Below the pieces are notes generated by a model that was given only the letters and a program-made list of their open reading frames with translations, had not been told where the DNA came from and made no database searches. Positions 9,370 through 17,221 of a DNA stretch of 33,785 bases are shown here, one piece after another (the stretch's first letter is position 1; each line of letters starts with the position of its first letter). The translations under genes were made by a program, and so were the position numbers. This DNA comes from an uncultured Flavobacteriaceae bacterium (lineage in GTDB: Bacteria > Bacteroidota > Bacteroidia > Flavobacteriales > Flavobacteriaceae): contig CALDUJ010000150.1 in the NCBI GenBank assembly GCA_937923735.1, positions 1 to 33,785 on the forward strand. The letters run 5' to 3'.

Positions 9370-10779
9370 TTAGTGCTCTTTTCGTTTATCTAACTCAGTT
9401 CTAATTTCATTGGCACGGTCTTCACTTAAATCATAATTACGCATGACTAACATAGCAACAATCACTCCTACAATTGGGAGAAGAGAATAGAACATTCTAA
9501 TCCCTGTTACAGATGATGTTGTAACGTCCTCGGCTTGAAAGCCTACCAGCCACAAAATCGTACCACCGAGCAAAGCTGCAAATCCATATCCCACTTTTAC
9601 CATCCACCAATATACAGCTCCTAAAACACCTTCTCGACGTTTACCCGTATTTAATTCATCTAAATCACAAACATCCGCTGTCATAGACATCATTATTGTA
9701 AACAAACCACCAATGCCAAAGGAATGGAAAGGCAATGCATACAAAAATAAATGAGGCTTACCCTCAATAAACAAAAACCAAAATAATATGTATCCTATGA
9801 TTGATATAGATTGTGATATCATGAATGTTCTTTTCTTACCTATTTTTTTTGCCATATACGCCACAATAGGAATCACTAAAAAAGTTGTGCATAATGCCCC
9901 AATACTTCCGTGCATAGAAGGCCAAATTCCTGCTGCAGCTTGATTACTGTTAAACATATGATGCCATATTATTAACGGTGTAAATGATGCTATAACATTA
10001 AAGGAATTAAAGATTAAAAAGGTAGCAAGAGCTATTTTTCTGAACTGCTTAATTTTAAAGGCAGCAAATGCTGATTTAAATATTTCACCAATACTACCAA
10101 TAACATATTTAAAGCTTATAGGTAGAAAATCCGTTCGGTCTTTGGTTGATTTACTTTTAATAAAAATAGCTGGAATAACAGCAAATATTGTACAAGGTAT
10201 CGCTACCCAAATCGATAGCTCTCTAACACCATAATCTGCACCGTTAGGAAACCACTCTGGGTCGTATAAAATAACCCAAAACCATGGTGCTATTACCCAA
10301 GCCCACTGACCAATCCATTGCGCAACAGCCATAATCTGAGTGCGTTCATGAAAATCGTCACTCATTTCGTAACCCATAGCTACATAAGGTACACTAAAAA
10401 TAGTGAGCCCCAAATAAAACACTAAAGACCATAAAAAGAAATACCAAAAATTAAATGTTATTCCACTTTCCTTAAATATTTGCCACATTGCGACATAAGC
10501 TAAACCCATGATAACCCCACCAATCAGAACATAAACACGTCGTCTTCCATATTTGGATTTTGTATTATCTGAAATATAGCCCATAATAGGATCTGTTATA
10601 GCGTCAAAAATTCTTGGAGCAAATTGAATTACTCCCCAAAGAAATGGTGCAAACCTTAAATCTTGAACCAACACAATGATAAATACACCAAGTGCTGCAG
10701 GAAACATTTGATTGGCTAGCATACCAAACCCGAAGGCAACTTTTTGACCAAATGGTATTTTACTTATAGCTGTAGACAT
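9370..10779 (-). CDS. MFS transporter, GPH (glycoside-pentoside-hexuronide:cation symporter) type
   Basis: 469 aa polytopic; 'RIFDAITDPIMGYISDNTKSKYGRRRVYVLIGG' is the GPH/MelB-type signature; sits downstream of the GH genes. Confidence 0.9.
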   Translation of the reverse strand: MSTAISKIPFGQKVAFGFGMLANQMFPAALGVFIIVLVQDLRFAPFLWGVIQFAPRIFDAITDPIMGYISDNTKSKYGRRRVYVLIGGVIMGLAYVAMWQIFKESGITFNFWYFFLWSLVFYLGLTIFSVPYVAMGYEMSDDFHERTQIMAVAQWIGQWAWVIAPWFWVILYDPEWFPNGADYGVRELSIWVAIPCTIFAVIPAIFIKSKSTKDRTDFLPISFKYVIGSIGEIFKSAFAAFKIKQFRKIALATFLIFNSFNVIASFTPLIIWHHMFNSNQAAAGIWPSMHGSIGALCTTFLVIPIVAYMAKKIGKKRTFMISQSISIIGYILFWFLFIEGKPHLFLYALPFHSFGIGGLFTIMMSMTADVCDLDELNTGKRREGVLGAVYWWMVKVGYGFAALLGGTILWLVGFQAEDVTTSSVTGIRMFYSLLPIVGVIVAMLVMRNYDLSEDRANEIRTELDKRKEH

Positions 10780-10814
10780 AATTATGTTGTTTAGTTAGTG
10801 TTTTATTGTACTTT

Positions 10815-12311
10815 TTATTTCTGACTTGGGATTACGATGGTTTGAATGGCTTTGCCATTTATCTTTACATCAATAGATTTTTCTTGCAGTGTCAATCTAA
10901 ATTCTTTAGGCTCAGGATTTTCATTAAATGCAACAATTGCTATGGAACCATCTGGATTTTTGGCTGCTGTTATCATCAAGCTATCATCTTGATTATCTAA
11001 ACCAATTATTACTGCGTTTGGTCTTATGAATTTGCTAAAGTGACTCATTGTATAGTATAATGGTGTAAAATACACTTCATCATTTTCTGGGTCTACAATT
11101 ATTGGAGCAACACACCAATTCTTAAACCAGTTAGGCCCTCCTTGGCGGTCTAGAACCATGTTCCAATCTACCCAACCGTCTACCCAATTGTTAAGGCAGC
11201 CAATAATATCTCTCGCATAACGATTTACAGGGGCATATTTAGGATGTAGGTGTTTGTCCTTTTCAGGTGCCCAATCCCAACCCCAATCTGTAGCTCTTTT
11301 TTCCCAATACCAGGTATCTTCTTGCCATTTAGGGACTTCTGAATCCACACATGCTTCGGTCTGAATAAGTAGTTTATTAGGTGCTTTTTTATGTGCGTAT
11401 TGTAATTCCTCAGGAAATATTTCATACGTACTAGCATACCAATGTACCGCAGTACCATCGAAATATTTTGAAGTCTCTTCATTCTCATACATAACATCAA
11501 CCCATTGTTTTAGATGATCACGGTTTTGGTCATAACCTAATATTTTTAACTCATCCTTTCCATCTGCCTCTAACTTTGGCCCTAAATGATTCATTACGAA
11601 GTCGTTCTGCTCTTCAGCAGTAAAGTGCATACTTTCCCAATTATTGCCGTTGCCTAACGGTTCATTCTCAACTGTAAATCCCCAAATATCTATACCTTCG
11701 GCTTTGTAGGCATCTGCATATTTTGAGAAAAACAATGCCCAGGTATCGTAATACTCAGGAAGCAATTTGCCACCAACCCATTTGTTATTGTCTTTCATCC
11801 AAGGTGCTGCGGTCCATGGTGACCCAAATATCTTGAACCCATCTTCAGAGGAAGCCATCGCATCTTTTATCATGGGAATTAAATCGTCTTTATCTTCTTT
11901 TATGGAAAAATGCTTTAATTCTTTGTCACCTTCAACTGGAGTATATGAGTAATTGTTGAGTGAAAAATCACAAGAATTCATGTGTGTTCTTGCTAGAGAA
12001 TAGTTAGCTCCTTCTCTGCTGAAATAAGCATCTATCACTTTTTTACGATTCTCCTTTCCAAGTTTATTTAATAAATAGGCAGAAGATTCAGTAAAAGCAC
12101 CACCAAATCCAGTAATTGTTTGAAATTCTTTATTAGGAAAGATATTCACATTTAAAAGTGAATCTCCTACAGAAAACTCAGTAATCTTGTTAAGTTTATT
12201 GCCATTGGCAGATGTTTCGTAAACATCTACATGTAATAATGAATCATTATTACTACAATTGGTCACAGCTAAAAAGATGCACAGTGTAAAACAATACTTT
12301 AAGCATGTCAT
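10815..12311 (-). CDS. GH30 family glycosidase lipoprotein (beta-1,6-glucanase / glucosylceramidase-like)
   Basis: 498 aa; lipobox 'IFLAVTNC'; 'ITGFGGAFTESSAYLLNKLG'; acid/base region 'GFTVENEPLGNGNNWESM'; nucleophile region 'LLIQTEACVD'; C-terminal beta domain. Confidence 0.92.
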   Translation of the reverse strand: MTCLKYCFTLCIFLAVTNCSNNDSLLHVDVYETSANGNKLNKITEFSVGDSLLNVNIFPNKEFQTITGFGGAFTESSAYLLNKLGKENRKKVIDAYFSREGANYSLARTHMNSCDFSLNNYSYTPVEGDKELKHFSIKEDKDDLIPMIKDAMASSEDGFKIFGSPWTAAPWMKDNNKWVGGKLLPEYYDTWALFFSKYADAYKAEGIDIWGFTVENEPLGNGNNWESMHFTAEEQNDFVMNHLGPKLEADGKDELKILGYDQNRDHLKQWVDVMYENEETSKYFDGTAVHWYASTYEIFPEELQYAHKKAPNKLLIQTEACVDSEVPKWQEDTWYWEKRATDWGWDWAPEKDKHLHPKYAPVNRYARDIIGCLNNWVDGWVDWNMVLDRQGGPNWFKNWCVAPIIVDPENDEVYFTPLYYTMSHFSKFIRPNAVIIGLDNQDDSLMITAAKNPDGSIAIVAFNENPEPKEFRLTLQEKSIDVKINGKAIQTIVIPSQK

Positions 12312-12333
12312 GCCATATTAATTTAAATTAAAC

Positions 12334-13614
12334 TTAGTTATGCTTCATAATTTCCATTTCAGTAGGTGGTACAGATACATCTTTCATTAGGGCGTCTTTA
12401 TTTCCTTCGTAAGTTTTTGTAATTGGGTTTCCATTTCTAGTGAGTCCATCAAATATGCCTTTATCTACCATATCCCAAAGTGCATATTTTGCTTTTCCTT
12501 CAACCGTAAACAGACCAAAATGATTTTCTGAACCGCCTGGGTTTTGTGCATCTTTCCATGGCTCGTTAAAGGCTTCAAAATAAAAACAGGAAATGTTATT
12601 CTTATTTGTCCACTCTCTTATCAGTTCATGGAATAAAGCTTCTTTATACTCGTCAGTGGCTTTTGATGCTTTAGGCCCATAAAAACCATTAGATGAAGTT
12701 GCCCAACCTGTTTCTCCAATATGTATTGGTTTGTCTGCGCCTACGGACTTCATATAGTTAACAACTGCTTGATATTGCGATACGGCATAGTTGAATGACC
12801 TTTGCATAGCTGCATCAATTTTTTCGATATCAGAAAGCGCTTGCTCTGTTTCAGGAACTCCCCAAAATTCTGGGTTATAATGCGTGTCATGCATAGGATA
12901 GGTATGCATAGAGATAAAGTCTACAGCATGAATTAGTTTATTTAAATCTTCTACATGATATTGGTTTTCGCCTCCACCCCAAGAGGCAAAATTATCTGAG
13001 CTAGTTATCCAAACATCCTCAGGTAGCTTTTCAGCTTTCTTAAGTTCTTGTAAATGGTTTACCCACTTTAATATAATCCTAGGATCCACAAAATAACCCG
13101 CCTGCCATTTTACCATCGCTTCGTTACCAACGGCAATAACTTTTACGATATCTGGGTACTCGTTAGCCAATTTAACCGCAGATGCAATTTCAAAGGCATT
13201 TCTTTCGCTTTCCTCATGATGTACCAGTGGTTGGTCCGTCCAAGCATTTTTACAATCTATCCATGCTCCTAACATCACATACATCTCAAAATCAGGGTTT
13301 TCCTCTTTAAGCGTTTTTATAGCCTTAACCAAATTAAATGCATGGGGCAAATGGAGTTTATAGGTCCTTACGATGCCAACACCCATAGCCGACAGGAGCT
13401 TCATATCCTCTTTTAACTCAGCTATTGTTGGTTCGATATCATGATTTTTATCTCGATAGCCGCCATAAGACATGGCTAAATACTTTGGATTTCCTAAAAT
13501 ATCCTTCGCTGTTAGATTTGGTCTTTTTTTCACGGTCTTATTATTTGAACCGTTACATGAAAACATAATCATAGCTAAAAAAAGATAAGCGACTATTTTT
13601 ATGTATCTCTGCAT
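12334..13614 (-). CDS. GH17-like endo-beta-1,3-glucanase lipoprotein
   Basis: 426 aa; lipobox 'LAMIMFSC'; acid/base 'VIAVGNEAMV'; nucleophile 'PIHIGETGWATSSNG'; 'YFEAFNEPWK'. Confidence 0.9.
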   Translation of the reverse strand: MQRYIKIVAYLFLAMIMFSCNGSNNKTVKKRPNLTAKDILGNPKYLAMSYGGYRDKNHDIEPTIAELKEDMKLLSAMGVGIVRTYKLHLPHAFNLVKAIKTLKEENPDFEMYVMLGAWIDCKNAWTDQPLVHHEESERNAFEIASAVKLANEYPDIVKVIAVGNEAMVKWQAGYFVDPRIILKWVNHLQELKKAEKLPEDVWITSSDNFASWGGGENQYHVEDLNKLIHAVDFISMHTYPMHDTHYNPEFWGVPETEQALSDIEKIDAAMQRSFNYAVSQYQAVVNYMKSVGADKPIHIGETGWATSSNGFYGPKASKATDEYKEALFHELIREWTNKNNISCFYFEAFNEPWKDAQNPGGSENHFGLFTVEGKAKYALWDMVDKGIFDGLTRNGNPITKTYEGNKDALMKDVSVPPTEMEIMKHN

Positions 13615-13625
13615 GTTGTTTCTTT

Positions 13626-16600
13626 TTACTTTTTGAGTGATACTTCTATATGGTTAATATTTCCTGTTCTTTCAAAAACTGCACTACTAGTTCCTTTATC
13701 GAGCTCCAAATTTTCAAAATTCACTTCAGAACCGTCATTATTAATAACTCTAATAAAACTGTCATTACTCAATTTGTATACGATTGGAATCTGACAATAG
13801 GTAAAGCATAGAGAATCCTTTTCTACTTCAATTTCTTCTAGTTTATTTTTAAGATTTACATATTTGAATGTACTTGAAGATTTAAGAAATTCTTCTCCCC
13901 TTAATAGTCTTGGGTTAAACTGAAGTAAGCCATCTTTCACTATAATTCCAAGCTCTCCGAATCTTGATAAAATATCTTCTTTTACTTGACCTGTCATTCC
14001 TGGTTGTTGTGCTCCTTTTCCTCCTGGTGTATGCGAGTAGGCATCCGTAGGAAAAGCACCATACAATTCAGGTGATTTATGTACACCAATACCTTCATTT
14101 ATTTCGTAATAATGATCTAGCAATCCTCCAATTGTAATTTCGCTTTCTCCATCGTTTACGGCTTTTAGACTAGTTTCCTGAACACTCAGTAATAATTTAG
14201 ATACCATGTGCCAATAAATAGATCCTAATCCTTCGTAACCATAAAAAGTACCTGATCGGCCTGTGAATGATTTATGATTAAACATATCTTCGAATACTTC
14301 CAGAAGATACTTAGTTTCCTTTTCTGCACGGGGTTGATATTTTGTGCCTGACAATTTTGAAAGTGCTTCTTTTAGGCTCTTAGCATTGTTAAAGTTTCCG
14401 TTGAAGTGATAATTACCCAACATATCCTTTTCGATAATTTGAGAATCTCCATCTTCGGATAACTGCTTCAATAATTCTGATTTTGCCACAGCAGGTGCTG
14501 GAATATTATTTCGGTCCACAAATTGTGGCAACTGCTTGTCTGGATAGAGTATGTAACTGTATTGATCAGGACGGAATAGAGCACTACTCTTTAAAGCATT
14601 TAATAATTCCAATGATGCTTTACCAGATATATAACCTGAGCTTAAAACTGCTACCTGTCCTTCTAGCATTTCTGGCAAATACGAAATTGAGACTTCTAAA
14701 TCGCTTTGTACAGTCATCAAATTATAAGCATGGTATAATTTATCCTGCCTCTTATTGGCTCTAATGGAATGCTCTAAATAGTTATTGGTCAGCTCTAAAA
14801 ACTGAAGCATATCTGCTTTAGTAAGTGTTTTCTTTTGTCCTGTAAAACCTTTTTCATAAATCGCCCAGCGATAATCGCTACCTGCATTACCAAGGCCATC
14901 CATAACTGTTTTTCTATCTGTATCGGAAATTTTACCAGAAAGTATTTGTTTATTAGAAGCAAGTGCAAATACAGTTTTTTCAAAAAATTCTGATAACTCT
15001 TCAGAAATTTGATAGTCTTCATTCGAAGCATCTTTTACAACATCATTAAAAAATGCTAAGAAGCGTCTCAGATAATAAAGCGTTACCATTGATACTCCAT
15101 TTCCTACCAGTGCATTGTTAGCATCATTCCATTCCGGACGCTGGGTATTCATCCAAATACCAGCTTCTGGAATAAAGTTCGACACTTTTGCCAATACCGT
15201 AGCAAGTAACTTTTCTATTAAGTTAACCGTGTAAATCGAGGCATTCTTGTCGGTCATTAAAACACCATCTGCACCTATTACTTCTCTTTTTTCATCTATT
15301 TTCTCATTGAGTCTGTAATCAAAATCAATAGTGTCTTTAGGGTTAGCTAGTGTCTCTTCGTAGGTTTTTATTTTGTATGGTACATTGGAATACACAAACA
15401 TATCCTGATTAAAATAACTCGCTAACTTACTTGGATAATAGTTTTCCATAAACTCCAAGAACTTTAGTAAGTAGATTATTTGATGATCTCCCCAATACCC
15501 TATGTAAGACCATGGATCATCTTCTTCAATAACCTCCCAATCTATACCTCCTTTTGTTACACGATAAGGGTTATAACCATCAAAAGTTGTAGCATTTAAG
15601 AATTTATGAATCATACTCTCTATAAACCCTGGATAAGAATGTGCCAAAGCCTCCCAATTCTGGAAAATATCTCGCCAATTACCTTCGTAATCTAGAATTT
15701 TAGAGCCATCAACCTCACTTTTTGTGTTAATCGAAAACTTATTCCAAGGTCTACTCGGGTCACCATGTCTTCTACTGAATTTTAATGGTAGATATTCAAA
15801 ACATAGTCTTTTGAAGTTTGTATCGCCATCATTCTCGGCAATAGATTGTATAAAGTTTAAATCAAACTCTTCAGGGAGTTTTGCTAGTATATTTTGTTTC
15901 TCTTTGAAGGTGTTTTTATTGGCATTAAAAATGTAATTAACAAAATCTTCTTTTTCAATTTGGTAGCCATTATCAAAAATACCACCACGCATTATGTTAA
16001 ATAATGTATTTGAAAAATGCCTTGTATTCCTGAGCTGATCACTACTCAATTGTAGAGCGTCTGAAGCTGCTGCAAGTTCAATTAAATTCTTTGTACCTAA
16101 TTCAATGTCATTATTTATGGCTGAGTCTAAATCAGATTCATTTTTAATTGTTTCAATAATCTCAGTAACTGCTGTCATTGATTTATTAACATCAGTAACA
16201 AACTGCCAAATACTATGAGATTCAGGAGAAAGTTTTAATTCTGCACTAATAAAATAAGCACCTTTCTCAGCTCTAATATCTGTTTCTTCGTGAATATCCT
16301 TTCCTCTTCTAAAATCGTCTAACTGCAATGAGGACAGCAAATATTTAGGATTATCTAATCCTTTAGACCATACAACGTTAGTTTTTAAAGCTTCACTAGG
16401 TTCTGCTTTATCTACTATAATAGCGCTTAATGAATACAATCCTAAGCCAACGCTTTTTTCAAGCTCCGTCTTTTTGTAAGCATCCACTAAATTACTACTG
16501 GCATTTTGTAAATCAGGATTTACACCATGAGGCATAATATTTTGTAGACCATCTAATAAATTAATGTTTACATCTGATGTGCTGTGATTAATCAATTTTG

Positions 16601-17087
16601 ACTTCTTTACAAAACCAAATCGATCGCTAGAATTCCATTGATATCGGAATGTCAGATTTAAATCCTCATTGATTTCTTCAAAAATGACTTTATTACCGTA
16701 CTCGTTTTTATAAAGATTTCTTTTAATCTTATAAATTCCTTTATAACGGTCGGAGAAAGGCTCCCATAAGTATGTCTTTTCCTTTTTATGAACTTGTAAA
16801 ATGGTTTTACTTCCTGTTATTTCAGAAGATTCAGTTATTTTATCATCTGTGTAATAAGGGAATAATGCATAATTAGAATTTTTTCTACCTGCTGTTAACC
16901 CTCCATTACTGGATATAAACATCCAGTGATTGGAATCGCTCACGAGACTCATAAAAAAGGGTCTCATGTTATCACTATTAGAGATTTTATAATACACTTC
17001 ATTCTCAAAGGTTATCAATTCTCCTTTAATTTCGTTTTCATAAAAAGAAGCGATATTACTTCCTATGTATATTTGGTTGTCAGTCAT
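13626..17087 (-). CDS. GH94-like glycoside phosphorylase of about 1150 aa (candidate GH149/GH161 beta-1,3-glucan phosphorylase), cytoplasmic
   Basis: 1153 aa, no signal peptide; 'SYIGYWGDHQIIYLLKFLEFME', 'GVHKSPELYGAFPTDAYSHTPGGKGAQQPGMTGQVKEDILSRFGELGI' are clan GH-Q-like phosphorylase motifs; neighbours are GH16/GH17/GH30. Confidence 0.82.
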   Translation of the reverse strand: MTDNQIYIGSNIASFYENEIKGELITFENEVYYKISNSDNMRPFFMSLVSDSNHWMFISSNGGLTAGRKNSNYALFPYYTDDKITESSEITGSKTILQVHKKEKTYLWEPFSDRYKGIYKIKRNLYKNEYGNKVIFEEINEDLNLTFRYQWNSSDRFGFVKKSKLINHSTSDVNINLLDGLQNIMPHGVNPDLQNASSNLVDAYKKTELEKSVGLGLYSLSAIIVDKAEPSEALKTNVVWSKGLDNPKYLLSSLQLDDFRRGKDIHEETDIRAEKGAYFISAELKLSPESHSIWQFVTDVNKSMTAVTEIIETIKNESDLDSAINNDIELGTKNLIELAAASDALQLSSDQLRNTRHFSNTLFNIMRGGIFDNGYQIEKEDFVNYIFNANKNTFKEKQNILAKLPEEFDLNFIQSIAENDGDTNFKRLCFEYLPLKFSRRHGDPSRPWNKFSINTKSEVDGSKILDYEGNWRDIFQNWEALAHSYPGFIESMIHKFLNATTFDGYNPYRVTKGGIDWEVIEEDDPWSYIGYWGDHQIIYLLKFLEFMENYYPSKLASYFNQDMFVYSNVPYKIKTYEETLANPKDTIDFDYRLNEKIDEKREVIGADGVLMTDKNASIYTVNLIEKLLATVLAKVSNFIPEAGIWMNTQRPEWNDANNALVGNGVSMVTLYYLRRFLAFFNDVVKDASNEDYQISEELSEFFEKTVFALASNKQILSGKISDTDRKTVMDGLGNAGSDYRWAIYEKGFTGQKKTLTKADMLQFLELTNNYLEHSIRANKRQDKLYHAYNLMTVQSDLEVSISYLPEMLEGQVAVLSSGYISGKASLELLNALKSSALFRPDQYSYILYPDKQLPQFVDRNNIPAPAVAKSELLKQLSEDGDSQIIEKDMLGNYHFNGNFNNAKSLKEALSKLSGTKYQPRAEKETKYLLEVFEDMFNHKSFTGRSGTFYGYEGLGSIYWHMVSKLLLSVQETSLKAVNDGESEITIGGLLDHYYEINEGIGVHKSPELYGAFPTDAYSHTPGGKGAQQPGMTGQVKEDILSRFGELGIIVKDGLLQFNPRLLRGEEFLKSSSTFKYVNLKNKLEEIEVEKDSLCFTYCQIPIVYKLSNDSFIRVINNDGSEVNFENLELDKGTSSAVFERTGNINHIEVSLKK

Positions 17088-17103
17088 TGAATTAATTTTT
17101 CCT

Positions 17104-17124
17104 CAAAAGAGTTAAGCTCTTTTG
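17104..17124 (-). other. Intercistronic hairpin (proximal to the phosphorylase start)
   Basis: caaaagag/ctcttttg 8-bp inverted repeat with a 5-nt loop, 17 bp upstream of the start at 17087. Confidence 0.5.
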
Positions 17125-17144
17125 TTTCAGGGAATTTTCGAGTA

Positions 17145-17178
17145 AAAGACTAGCTAGTTTAATACTAAGCTAGCCTTT
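17145..17178 (-). terminator. Intra-operon hairpin / attenuator-type terminator
   Basis: Minus strand AAAGGCTAGC ... GCTAGTCTTT(T): 10-bp stem with one G-U pair followed by a short T run, downstream of the 772-aa lipoprotein gene. Confidence 0.5.
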
Positions 17179-17221
17179 TCAGTATTGAAATATGGTTAAT
17201 TATATTTCTATAAGGTTTATC

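Noticed and set aside
14483-14764. 93-aa plus-strand ORF
   Set aside because: Lies inside the phosphorylase gene on the opposite strand; no supporting motif.
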